The position numbers were made by a program, and so were the translations under genes. From NCBI RefSeq assembly GCF_014635325.1, contig NZ_BMCT01000001.1, positions 897,743 to 961,742 of the forward strand: 64,000 bases of DNA, read 5' to 3'. This DNA is from Azorhizobium oxalatiphilum (GTDB taxonomy: Bacteria; Pseudomonadota; Alphaproteobacteria; Rhizobiales; Xanthobacteraceae). The notes below the pieces were generated by a model that made no database searches, was not told the origin of the DNA, and was given only the letters and a program-made list of their open reading frames with translations. This document shows positions 17,802 through 26,104 of the stretch, piece by piece. How positions within the stretch are numbered: the first letter of the stretch is position 1; every line of letters starts with the position of its first letter.

Positions 17802-20704
17802 TGGTCTCCCGGCACGCGCTCGCCGCGCGAACCGCGCAGCGACTGATGGGCGAGCGCGATGAGGATGAGCACGGTGGCGCCCACCACCAGCGAGAATACG
17901 CCGAGATCAAACGGCAGCGCCGAGGCCACCGGTATGTCTCCGATCACCGGCAGGCTCACATAGCGCGTGTGCGAAGTGAGGAAGGGATAGCCGAACACGA
18001 AGGCGCCGGCGCCGGTGAGGCCGGCCATCAGCAGGCCGAGACCCATCCAGCGCAGGGGCAGCACGCGCAGGTCCGCCTCCGCGCCGCGCACGCCGCTGGC
18101 CATGTATTGCAGCACGAAGGCGATGGACAGCACGATGCCCGCCGCGAACCCTCCGCCCGGCTGGTCATGCCCGCGCAGGAAGACATAGATGGCGAACACG
18201 ATGATCACCGGGAACAGCCAGCGCATCACCAGCTGCGGGATCAGCAGATAGTCGGTCAGCGTGTCGCCCACCTTCCGGTCGGGGGCCTTGTCGTCATAGG
18301 CATTCTGGAGCCGCTGCTGTTCCGGCGCCGCCTCGCTGTCGGAGGCGGGGCGGAAGCGGCGCAGCATGGCGAACACGGTCAGCGCCACCACGCACAGCAC
18401 GGTGATCTCGCCGAAGGTGTCGAAGCCGCGGAAGTCCACGAGGATGACGTTGACGATGTTGGTGCCGCCGCCCTCCACATAGGCGCGCTCGACGAAGAAG
18501 CGCGAGACGGTTTCCGGCAGCGGGCGGGTCATCACCGCATAGGCGAAGACGGAGAGGCCGATGCCCACCATGATCGCCAGAACCAGATCGCGGAAGCGGC
18601 GGGCGAGCACGGCGCCGGAGGGCTTCAGATCGTCCTCGCTGGCGATGCGCTTGGGCAGCCAGCGCAGGCCGAGCAGGATCAGCACCGTGGTGACGATCTC
18701 CACCAGCAGCTGCGTCAGCGCCAGATCGGGCGCGGAGAGCCAGATGAAGGTGACGCAGGTGACGAGCCCCGCGCCGCCCGTGAGCACCAGAGCCGCGAGG
18801 CGGTGGAACTTGGCCTGATAGGCGGCGCCGAGCGCGCAGGCGAGGCCGATGGCCCACAGCAGGATGAAGGCGGGCTCGGCCGGCGTCACCGGCTTGCTGC
18901 CGACGCTGGCGGCGCCCCGGAACACCAGCGGCAGGAAGCCGGCGAGAACGGCGGCGCCCACCACGAGGCGCAGTTGCACCTGCAGCCGGCGTGTGCCGAG
19001 CATCTGCTCCAGCGCGCGGGCCCATTTCCACGAGAGCGTCAGCATGACGTTGTCGAAGATGCGCTGGCCCTTGACGCCCTGCATCAACGGCGGATCGTCC
19101 CGCCCGACCGCCAGATAGGGCCGCAGGCTGAGATAGAGCACCACGCCGCCGGCAAGGGCGATCACGCTCATGAGCAGCGGCAGGGTGAAGCCGTGCCAGA
19201 CCGCGAGGCTGTAATAGGGCAAGGCGGCGCCGACGGCGGCACGGGCGGCATCGGCCAGCAGCGGACCGACGGTCCAGCCGGGCAGGATGCCGATGAGCAG
19301 GCAGATCACCACCAGCAGTTCGATGGGGAAGCGCATCCAGCGCGGCGGCTCGTGCGGGATGCGCGGCAGATCGGTGGGGGCGGGGCCGAAGAAGGTGCCG
19401 TAGATGAAGCGCAGCGAATAGGCCACGGAGAAGATGCCGGCGAGCGTCGCGAAATAGGGCAGGCTGTCGTCCAGCAGCGAGCCGGTGTGATTGGCCACGG
19501 CCTCGGCGAAGAACATCTCCTTGGAGAGGAAGCCGTTCAGCAGCGGCACGCCGGCCATGGCCGCCGCCGCCACCATGGCGAGCGAGCCGGTGAAGGGCAT
19601 GTAGCGGAACAGGCCGGAGAGCTTGCGCAGGTCGCGGGTGCCGGTCTCATGGTCGATGATGCCGGCGGCCATGAACAGCGAGGCCTTGAAGATGGCGTGG
19701 TTGAGGATGTGGAACACCGCCGCCACCGCCGCCAGCGGGCTGCCGAGGCCGAGCAGCAGGGTGATGAGCCCGAGATGGCTGATGGTGGAATAGGCCAGCA
19801 GGCCCTTCAGGTCGTTCTGGAAGATGGCGAGATAAGCGCCCAGCACCAGCGTGGCGAGGCCGGCGGGCACCACCAGATAGAACCACTCATTGGTGCCGGC
19901 CAGCACCGGCCACAGCCGGGCGAGCAGGAACACGCCCGCCTTCACCATGGTGGCGGAGTGAAGATAGGCGGAAACCGGGGTCGGCGCCGCCATGGCGTGG
20001 GGCAGCCAGAAGTGGAAGGGGAATTGCGCGCTCTTGGTGAAGGCGCCGAGCAGCACGAGGATCAGGGCCGGCAGATAGAGCGGGCTGGCCTTGATGGTGT
20101 CCCCCGCCGCCAGCACCACGGACAGATCGTAGCTGCCCACGATGCCGCCGATGAGCAGCGCGCCGACGAACAGGCAGAGGCCACCGGCGGCGGTGACGGT
20201 GAGCGCCATCTTGGCGCCGTCGCGGGCGCCGGGATTGTGGTGCCAGTAGCCGATGAGGAAGAAGGAGAACAGGCTGGTGAGTTCCCAGAAGAACACCAGC
20301 AGGATGAGGTTGCCGGACAGCACCACGCCCATCATGGCGCCCATGAAGGCGAGCAGCAGGGCGAAGAAGCGGGGGGCAGGATCCTCCGAGGCGATGTAGT
20401 AGCGCGCGTACAGCACCACCAGCGCGCCGATGCCGGAGACGAGGAAGGCGAACAGCCAGGCCAGCCCATCCACCCGCAACGTGAAATTCAGCCCGACGGA
20501 TGGCAGCCACGCGGCCTCGAACACCAGCGCGCCGCCGGCCACGGTGGCGGGATAGAGCAGGATGGTGATGAGGGTTGCGGAGAGGGTGACGGCTGCCGCG
20601 GTGAGGGACGCGGCGTTGCGGGCCGATCTCGGCAGGACACTGGTGATCAGGCTTCCGGCGAAGGGAAGGACGACGAGGGCGAGGATGAGCAACTCGTCGA
20701 ACAT
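17798..20704 (-). CDS. mrpAB: Mrp/Pha cation:proton antiporter fused subunits A and B
   Basis: 968 residues. The first about 780 form MrpA, with the NuoL-like core FFWELTSLFSFFLIGYW and a lysine-bearing helix in FTKSAQFPFHFWLPHAM. The last about 170 form MrpB (RGHDQPGGGFAAGIVLSIAFVLQYMASG). A+B fusion marks the group 2 (Pha) operons of rhizobia and relatives. The complex exchanges K+ or Na+ for H+ and supports pH and salt tolerance. It is the first gene of the operon. A GGGAGG ribosome site and a promoter candidate with an inverted repeat lie upstream at about 20770-20799. Confidence 0.92.
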   Translation of the reverse strand: MFDELLILALVVLPFAGSLITSVLPRSARNAASLTAAAVTLSATLITILLYPATVAGGALVFEAAWLPSVGLNFTLRVDGLAWLFAFLVSGIGALVVLYARYYIASEDPAPRFFALLLAFMGAMMGVVLSGNLILLVFFWELTSLFSFFLIGYWHHNPGARDGAKMALTVTAAGGLCLFVGALLIGGIVGSYDLSVVLAAGDTIKASPLYLPALILVLLGAFTKSAQFPFHFWLPHAMAAPTPVSAYLHSATMVKAGVFLLARLWPVLAGTNEWFYLVVPAGLATLVLGAYLAIFQNDLKGLLAYSTISHLGLITLLLGLGSPLAAVAAVFHILNHAIFKASLFMAAGIIDHETGTRDLRKLSGLFRYMPFTGSLAMVAAAAMAGVPLLNGFLSKEMFFAEAVANHTGSLLDDSLPYFATLAGIFSVAYSLRFIYGTFFGPAPTDLPRIPHEPPRWMRFPIELLVVICLLIGILPGWTVGPLLADAARAAVGAALPYYSLAVWHGFTLPLLMSVIALAGGVVLYLSLRPYLAVGRDDPPLMQGVKGQRIFDNVMLTLSWKWARALEQMLGTRRLQVQLRLVVGAAVLAGFLPLVFRGAASVGSKPVTPAEPAFILLWAIGLACALGAAYQAKFHRLAALVLTGGAGLVTCVTFIWLSAPDLALTQLLVEIVTTVLILLGLRWLPKRIASEDDLKPSGAVLARRFRDLVLAIMVGIGLSVFAYAVMTRPLPETVSRFFVERAYVEGGGTNIVNVILVDFRGFDTFGEITVLCVVALTVFAMLRRFRPASDSEAAPEQQRLQNAYDDKAPDRKVGDTLTDYLLIPQLVMRWLFPVIIVFAIYVFLRGHDQPGGGFAAGIVLSIAFVLQYMASGVRGAEADLRVLPLRWMGLGLLMAGLTGAGAFVFGYPFLTSHTRYVSLPVIGDIPVASALPFDLGVFSLVVGATVLILIALAHQSLRGSRGERVPGDQ

Positions 20705-20769
20705 TGGCGCGGGCCTGCCTCCCTGAGTTGGTGTGAGATGGCTGATGCGCCAAGACCTGATTTTTCAGC

Positions 20770-20799
20770 ATTATGACGGATTGCGTTGTGCGCAATCAA
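20770..20799 (-). promoter_or_regulatory. Putative mrp promoter with inverted-repeat operator
   Basis: Read on the minus strand, TTGATT (20799-20794) and CATAAT (20775-20770) are spaced by 18 bases, fitting a sigma-70 promoter about 66 bases before mrpAB. The spacer holds the perfect inverted repeat GATTGCG-N5-CGCAATC (20779-20797), a likely repressor site. No regulator gene is adjacent. Confidence 0.5.
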
Positions 20800-21083
20800 G
20801 TTCTGACTCGGCATGGAGGGGAATTTTTATCGTAGAGATATGGATATCATGTCTATTGGATATCCTTTTATAAAAGGCAGTTGGGCAAAATAATTCTTGA
20901 GTATATTGAGATATTTTTCTTTTCGTTACGGAGATAAAGAGTGCGTTATCGGTGCGTCTGCCTGTGGATGCCGCTTCGACCGGAGCACAGATGCGCGGAT
21001 CGGCCTCAGGCTGTGCACCTGCACCTACCGGCGCAGGGAGGGAACATCCGGTCTCGTCCGGGGCGATGCCAGACAGTCGTCGT

Positions 21084-21115
21084 TTGACATTCGGCAAAAG
21101 AATGCATTATGCATT
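21084..21115 (+). promoter_or_regulatory. Promoter with GntR-type operator, site 1
   Basis: TTGACA (21084-21089) is followed, 17 bases later, by a weak -10 (TTATGC, 21107-21112). The -10 lies inside the palindrome AATGCATTATGCATT (21101-21115). A protein bound here would block RNA polymerase. It is one of five sites of the form AATGCA-N3-TGCATT around this island. Confidence 0.65.
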
Positions 21116-21180
21116 TTCTCGTGGCGCCGGCGGAGATGCCCTGTGGCATCGGTGGCCGGCCCGTGGTGTCGGGAGACGTC

Positions 21181-22422
21181 ATGACGCGCGACAGTCTGGT
21201 CGGGAAAACGGTGCTGGAGATCGGCACCATGCTGGCGGCGCCCTTCGCCTCCCATGTGCTGGCGCAGATGGGGGCCGAGGTCATCAAGCTGGAATCGCCC
21301 GTGGGCGACCCCACCCGCAGCCTCGTCCGAGGCGGCCCGAGCGGCACCTACATCGCCTATAGCCGGGGCAAGCGCAGTCTCTGCGTCGATCTCGCCACGC
21401 CGGGCGGACAGGCGGTGCTGGCCCGGCTGCTGCCTACGGTGGACGTGGTGCTGCACAATCTGGCGCCGGCCTCGGCGCGCCGGCTGGGCGTCACCCATGA
21501 GGCCTGCATCAAGGCCAATCCCGATGTCGTCTACTGCCACATCCGCGGCTACAACGATGGTCCGCAGGCCGATGATCTCGCCTCCAACCCCATCGCCGAG
21601 GCGGCCACGGGTGTGATGGATGCCCATCGCATTGAGGGGCGTCCGAGCCGGCTCGGGCCTTCGTATCACGACCAGTTCGCGGGCTGCTATGCGGTGATCG
21701 GCATCCTCGCTGCCATGCTCGACCCGCACGCCGGCCCCGAGCAGCGCAGGATCGAGGTGGGCCTCTACGAGACCGGCCTGCATGTGGCCGCCCGCGACTA
21801 TGCCGGGGTCCAGCTCAAGATGCATCTGACCGGCCGGCCCGATCCCGAGCCCTCCGGCGAGTTCAGCATGCCGGGCTATGGCGCCTATGAGACGGCGGAC
21901 GGCCGCTGGATCTATCTCGTCATGCTCACCGACCGCCATTGGGCGGATTTCTGGCGGGCGCTGGATACGCCCATGCCCCCGGACACCACCACGCTCCGCG
22001 CGCGCAAGAAACAGCGCGACGCCGTGGAAGCCCTTGTCCGGGAAGCGGTGGCGCGCTTCTCCTATGACGATCTGGCGGCGCTGCTCGCGGCGGGCGGCAC
22101 CGGGTTCACCGAAGTGCTGCCCATGGAGCGGGTGCTCGATGCGCCGCAGGCGCGCCACGGGCACAAGGTGGCCCATGTGGAATTCCAGCAACTGGCCTTC
22201 GACCTGCCGGATCTCCCCTTTGCCTGGGATGCCGCAAGCCGGCCCGAACGGCCGCCGCCGCTTCTCGGGGAGCACACGCGTGCGGTGCTGGGCGAACTGG
22301 GCTTCTCGGCGCAGGAGTGCGAGGGGCTGGTGGCCACCGGCCATGCGGTCGAGCCGGCGCCGGGCGCGCCCGTCTGGGCACCGTTGCGCGAGAAGACGGT
22401 GGCGGAGCCCTCTCAAACATGA
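21181..22422 (+). CDS. Class III CoA-transferase (CaiB/BaiF family), first copy
   Basis: 413 residues. It starts LVGKTVLEIGTMLAAPFASHVLAQMGAEVIKLE, the standard N terminus of the family. Family III enzymes move CoA between carboxylic acids through an aspartyl-CoA thioester. The position of that Asp (Asp169 in formyl-CoA transferase) here carries E197, in EVGLYETGL; many CaiB-like proteins have Glu here, and their chemistry is less certain. It likely activates the carboxylic acid degraded by this island. The ATG at 21181 follows CGGGAGA; an earlier in-frame ATG at 21109 lies inside the operator and was rejected. Confidence 0.85.
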   Translation: MTRDSLVGKTVLEIGTMLAAPFASHVLAQMGAEVIKLESPVGDPTRSLVRGGPSGTYIAYSRGKRSLCVDLATPGGQAVLARLLPTVDVVLHNLAPASARRLGVTHEACIKANPDVVYCHIRGYNDGPQADDLASNPIAEAATGVMDAHRIEGRPSRLGPSYHDQFAGCYAVIGILAAMLDPHAGPEQRRIEVGLYETGLHVAARDYAGVQLKMHLTGRPDPEPSGEFSMPGYGAYETADGRWIYLVMLTDRHWADFWRALDTPMPPDTTTLRARKKQRDAVEALVREAVARFSYDDLAALLAAGGTGFTEVLPMERVLDAPQARHGHKVAHVEFQQLAFDLPDLPFAWDAASRPERPPPLLGEHTRAVLGELGFSAQECEGLVATGHAVEPAPGAPVWAPLREKTVAEPSQT

Positions 22423-22425
22423 AAG

Positions 22426-22440
22426 AATGCATTCTGCATT
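22426..22440 (+). promoter_or_regulatory. GntR-type operator, site 2
   Basis: AATGCATTCTGCATT, an inverted repeat AATGCA-N3-TGCATT, lies 4 bases after the first CoA-transferase stop and 120 bases before the metallo-hydrolase gene. The flanks (GAAAG before, TTT after) match those of site 1. Confidence 0.65.
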
Positions 22441-22559
22441 TTTAAGTTCGCGTGCCCGTCCTGTTGGGCTGGCGGGCTGGGGCGCTTACAGTCAGCAGCA
22501 AGCATATGAGCGGGGCGCATCGGACGTCCCGCCGGGGAAATATCCGAGGGAAGGGCGCC

Positions 22560-23405
22560 ATGAGCAGACCCGAAGCCACGTCCAGTCAGGCCAAACCCTA
22601 CCAGATCTACGCCATCCGCTACGCGACCAACACGAAGCGGCGCCGGGGCCAGAACTTCATCCTCGAAGCGCAGCCGGACGCCCTGCTGACGATGGATTTC
22701 TTTTCCTGGGCGCTGGTGGGCGAGGATCGCACCATCATCATCGACACCGGCATGGAGCGGGCGCGGGCGGAGCGTAACGGCCACACCTTCCTGCGCGAGC
22801 CGGCGGACGGGCTGCGCGCCATCGGCATCGATCCGCAGGCCCAGACGCAGGTGGTGCTGACCCACGCCCATTACGACCATATCGGCAATGTGGACCAGTA
22901 TCCGAACGCCGAGTTCCTGATGCCGCTGGCGGAGATGCAGGCGGTGGTCGGGCCGGACATGCACCATGCCTGGATGCGCCACGCTTATGCCGGGGAGGAG
23001 ATCGGGCGCCTCGTGCAGTATCTCCATGCCGGGCGGCTGAGGCTTCACGATGCCGACCATGAGGTCGCGCCCGGTGTTTCCATCCATGTGGTGGGCGGGC
23101 ATACGGCGGGGCAGGCCATCGTGCGCGTGCTCACCGCGCGGGGCTGGGTCGTCCTCGCCTCCGACGCGCTGCATTATTACGAGGAATATGAGCGCGGGGT
23201 GCCGTTCGCGGTGGCCCATTCAGTCTCGGACATGATGCGGGCCCATGATCGCATCCGCGATCTGGCGGACAGCGATGACCATGTGCTTCCCGCGCATGAT
23301 CCCCTGTTGCTCCAGAAATATCCGGCCGCGCGGCCGGATCTCGATGGCTTCGTGCTGCGGCTGGACGTGCCGCCACGCGGCATCGCCAGCATTCAGGCTG
23401 CCTGA
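22560..23405 (+). CDS. Metallo-beta-lactamase fold hydrolase, N-acyl homoserine lactonase-like
   Basis: 281 residues, cytoplasmic. The zinc motif HAHYDH is at 102-107 (H102, H104, D106, H107), with further ligands H181 (GGHTAGQ), D in ASDALHY and H246 (LPAHDP). The layout is that of AiiA/AttM-type lactonases, which open acyl homoserine or other gamma-lactones. In this setting the substrate is more likely a lactone intermediate of the pathway than a quorum signal; both remain possible. It has its own operator (site 2) upstream. Confidence 0.82.
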   Translation: MSRPEATSSQAKPYQIYAIRYATNTKRRRGQNFILEAQPDALLTMDFFSWALVGEDRTIIIDTGMERARAERNGHTFLREPADGLRAIGIDPQAQTQVVLTHAHYDHIGNVDQYPNAEFLMPLAEMQAVVGPDMHHAWMRHAYAGEEIGRLVQYLHAGRLRLHDADHEVAPGVSIHVVGGHTAGQAIVRVLTARGWVVLASDALHYYEEYERGVPFAVAHSVSDMMRAHDRIRDLADSDDHVLPAHDPLLLQKYPAARPDLDGFVLRLDVPPRGIASIQAA

Positions 23406-23467
23406 CGAGGCGCCTCCGACATGTGAAGGGAACGCGGGCACCGGCTCGGGTTCTCCAGAAGCCTGAG

Positions 23468-23482
23468 AATGCATTCTGCATG
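23468..23482 (+). promoter_or_regulatory. GntR-type operator, site 3
   Basis: AATGCATTCTGCATG differs from sites 1-2 only in the last base of the right arm. It lies 62 bases after the hydrolase stop and 119 bases before the dehydratase start. Confidence 0.6.
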
Positions 23483-23600
23483 ATTTCACGCGCGTTCATC
23501 GCGCGAACGATGGCTTGCGCCCTGCGCCACCTGTGCGGGGCCGACGCGAGGAAAACGGGCCGGGGCAGTGCCGGCCAAAGGGATGAAACGGGAGAAAGAC

Positions 23601-24806
23601 ATGGACGCAGTGACGGAAAAGGACGTGGGCCACGCCCCGGCGGAGGGCAAGATCACCGATGCGGCGGTGGCGGATGCCCGCGAGATGATCGGCCTCCAGC
23701 TCCGGCCGGAGGGGCCTTATCTTCAGGACGCCAGCCAGGACACCATCCGCAATTTCTGCAACGGCATCGGCGACCTCAATCCGCTGTACCGGGATGCGGA
23801 ACATGCGCGGCAGAGCCGGCTGGGCGGTGTCGTGGCCCATCCCATGTTCCCCATGGCCTTCGGCTGGGTGGGGCGCACCCGCTGGGGCCTGTCCGGCGTG
23901 CACGGCTTCTATGCCGGCAACGACTGGGAGCTGTTCCGGCACATCCGGCCCGGCGACCGCATCACCGCCATCGAGCGCGTGGTGGGCGTGGAGGAGAAGA
24001 AGAGCGAATTCTCCGGGCGCCTGGTGCTGCAATATGTGGAGGCCACGTATGCCAACCAGCGCGGCGAACTGGTCGCGCGCGCGCTGGGAACCTGCACCCG
24101 GCACGAGCGCAAGGCGGCGCGCGACGCCGGCAAGTACAAGGACATCAAGACCCACGAATACACGCCCGAGGAGTTCGACGCGATCGACGAGGCGATCCTG
24201 CGGGAGGACGAACTCATCCGCGGCAACAACATCCGCTACTGGGAGGATGTGAAAGAGGGGGAGGAACTGCCCCCCATCGTGCGCGGCCCGCTCTCGCTCA
24301 TGGACACCATGGGCTTCCTTGTGGGCTGCGGGCGCGGCCACACCCACGGCATCGTGCTGAAATCGGCGGTGAAGCATCCGGGCCACTTCTTCCGCAATCC
24401 GGAGGCGGGCGGCGGCATCGAATACACCGGCATCGGCCACCATCGGGAATCGGTGGCCAAGGAAGTGGGCGTGCCGGGCACCTATGATTACGGCCCCCAG
24501 CGCTCGGCCTGGATGTGCAGCCTCGTCACCAACTGGATGGGCGATGCCGCCTTCCTGAAGCGCGTGCGCACCCAGATGCGGCGCTTCAACACCATGGGCG
24601 ACTGCACGTGGTGCAAGGGCAAGGTGGCGCGCAAATACATCAAGGACGGCTTCGCGCTCGTGGATCTGGAGATCTGGGGCGAGAACCAGCGCGGCGAACT
24701 GACGACCCCCGGCCTCGCCACCGTGATGCTGCCCTCTCGCTCGGTGGAGAACCGTGTGTTCTTCGACGGCGCGCAGCTCGATCTCGACCTGCCTGCGGTG
24801 CGCTGA
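23601..24806 (+). CDS. Double-hotdog dehydratase (FAS1-like/MaoC-type acyl-CoA hydratase)
   Basis: 401 residues. The N-terminal half resembles the FAS1-like dehydratase (hotdog) domain: FCNGIGDLNPLYRD at about 51-64, then a GGVVAHPMFPM motif. The C-terminal half is a second hotdog with PLSLMDTMGFLVGCGRGHTHG. Such enzymes hydrate or dehydrate enoyl-CoA esters; relatives include mesaconyl-C4-CoA hydratase and MaoC. It probably adds water to a CoA ester made by the neighbouring CoA-transferases. GGGAGAAAG precedes the ATG at 23601. A perfect hairpin follows the stop. Confidence 0.8.
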   Translation: MDAVTEKDVGHAPAEGKITDAAVADAREMIGLQLRPEGPYLQDASQDTIRNFCNGIGDLNPLYRDAEHARQSRLGGVVAHPMFPMAFGWVGRTRWGLSGVHGFYAGNDWELFRHIRPGDRITAIERVVGVEEKKSEFSGRLVLQYVEATYANQRGELVARALGTCTRHERKAARDAGKYKDIKTHEYTPEEFDAIDEAILREDELIRGNNIRYWEDVKEGEELPPIVRGPLSLMDTMGFLVGCGRGHTHGIVLKSAVKHPGHFFRNPEAGGGIEYTGIGHHRESVAKEVGVPGTYDYGPQRSAWMCSLVTNWMGDAAFLKRVRTQMRRFNTMGDCTWCKGKVARKYIKDGFALVDLEIWGENQRGELTTPGLATVMLPSRSVENRVFFDGAQLDLDLPAVR

Positions 24807-24824
24807 GGCGGGCCATCGAGAGTA

Positions 24825-24853
24825 CCGATCAGATCGCGACGCGATCTGATCGG
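24825..24853 (+). promoter_or_regulatory. Perfect GATC-rich stem-loop after dehydratase gene
   Basis: CCGATCAGATCGC (24825-24837) and GCGATCTGATCGG (24841-24853) form a 13-bp perfect stem with a 3-base loop, followed by AAAAA. On the minus strand this would be preceded by a T-run, so on the + strand it is more likely an RNA-processing hairpin or protein site than a classical terminator. It separates the dehydratase from the next CoA-transferase. Confidence 0.5.
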
Positions 24854-24886
24854 AAAAACGTCCTCCCCATCGGTGGCGGTGTTCCC

Positions 24887-26104
24887 ATGACCAACCACGT
24901 CGAAGGGCCGCTCAACGGCCTCACCATCGTCGAACTGTCATCGGGTGCGGGGGCGGCCTATGCGGGCCGCCTCCTCTCCACCCTCGGCGCGCACACCGTT
25001 CTGGCAGAACCGCCGGGCGGCTCACTGCTGCGGCACAGGCCGCCGTTTCTGCCGCCGTCCGGGGAGGGGGCGGGTGAGGTCAGTGCCCTGTTCGCCTATC
25101 TGGCCGCCGGCAAGGCGAGCGTGGTGTGCGATCTTGCCACCGTTGCCGGACGCGAGGATCTCCACCGCCTGCTGGAGACGGCGGATGCCTTCATCTGCGA
25201 CGTGCCGCTCGCGCAGCGGGCCGGACTGGGCGTGGACGAGGCGGGCCTGCGGGCAACCCACCCGCATCTGATCCATGTGTCCGTCCTGCCCTATGGCGCC
25301 AGCGGCCCCCATGCCGATTGGCATGGCGAGGAGATCAACCTCATCCACGCTTCGGGCGAGGGTTTCCTGCTGCCCAACGGCCTGTCGGCGGAGATGTTTC
25401 CCGATCGGCCGCCCCTCAAGATCCACGGACATTTCGCGGAGATGCAGGGCGGCGTCGTGGCGGCGCTCGGGGCGCTTGCGGCCCTGCTTGCATCAAGGCA
25501 GGGAGAGGGGACGGCGGGAGAGGCCGTGGACGTGTCGATCCAGGATGCGGCGCTGGCGGTGGGCGCCTTCGCCATCCAGCGGCTGGGCGACGGATCCCTT
25601 GAGCACAGGCTCACCCGTTCGTTCAAATATGGCGGCGTGCTGGAATGTGCCGATGGCTATGTGCAGCTTCTGACACTGGAGGAGCGGCAGTGGACCGGCC
25701 TCGTCGAGCTGATGGGCAGGCCCGGCTGGGCCACCGCGCCGGACCTCGCGGACCCGCTGGAGCGCAGCCGCAGGGGCGCCGAGATCAATGAACGCATCCG
25801 CGCCTGGAGCCGGACACAGCTGACGGCGGACGTGGTGGCGCGCGCCCAGACGCTGGGCGTGCCCATGGGCAAATATGCCAGTCCGGCCGAGGTTCTGGCG
25901 GGTGCGCATGAGGCCGCGCGGGGGCTGTTCCAGAGCGTAGATATTCCCGGTGCCGGGCCGGCCGACGTGCTCGTCGCGCCTTTTCATCTCGATGGCGGCG
26001 CCCTTCGGCTGCGGTCCGGCCCGCCGGCTCTGGGCGAGCATCAGTCCATCCTGTCCGGCAATCGTCGAAGGGAGGCCGCCCCCCGGGCGGTGGGTGCACG
26101 ATGA
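24887..26104 (+). CDS. Class III CoA-transferase (CaiB/BaiF family), second copy
   Basis: 405 residues. The N terminus (LNGLTIVELSSGAGAAYAGRLLSTLGA) matches the family. The catalytic aspartate is present as D220 (DVSIQDAAL), so this copy is the best candidate for a genuine CoA-transferase in the cluster. The ATG at 24887 lies 33 bases after the hairpin, with no strong ribosome site. The last four bases overlap the next CoA-transferase gene (ATGA), so the two products may form a heteromer or act in sequence. Confidence 0.85.
   Translation: MTNHVEGPLNGLTIVELSSGAGAAYAGRLLSTLGAHTVLAEPPGGSLLRHRPPFLPPSGEGAGEVSALFAYLAAGKASVVCDLATVAGREDLHRLLETADAFICDVPLAQRAGLGVDEAGLRATHPHLIHVSVLPYGASGPHADWHGEEINLIHASGEGFLLPNGLSAEMFPDRPPLKIHGHFAEMQGGVVAALGALAALLASRQGEGTAGEAVDVSIQDAALAVGAFAIQRLGDGSLEHRLTRSFKYGGVLECADGYVQLLTLEERQWTGLVELMGRPGWATAPDLADPLERSRRGAEINERIRAWSRTQLTADVVARAQTLGVPMGKYASPAEVLAGAHEAARGLFQSVDIPGAGPADVLVAPFHLDGGALRLRSGPPALGEHQSILSGNRRREAAPRAVGAR

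Larger units (their letters stand above)
20705..21180. other. AT-rich divergent intergenic region between mrp and catabolic island
   Basis: 476 bases with no credible gene. Bases 20815-20945 are strikingly AT-rich for this DNA and contain the 14-base perfect palindrome CCTTTTATAAAAGG (20864-20877). On the left is the mrp promoter candidate. On the right is the promoter and operator of the first CoA-transferase gene. The composition shift marks the left edge of the catabolic island. Confidence 0.6.

Noticed and set aside
17846-20776. A 976-codon open frame on the + strand opposite mrpAB
   Set aside because: Its residues are dominated by Gly, His, Gln, Arg and Glu without domains, as expected from reading the antisense of GC-rich membrane-protein codons. 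The minus strand carries a clear antiporter gene.
21109-21180. Start of the first CoA-transferase at the ATG inside the palindrome
   Set aside because: It would put the operator and -10 inside the coding region; ATG 21181 has GGAG at proper spacing and a family-standard N terminus.
22560-23405. A quorum-quenching role for the lactonase-like hydrolase
   Set aside because: Motifs allow it, but no luxI/luxR genes are nearby and the shared operator ties it to the catabolic genes; kept only as an alternative.
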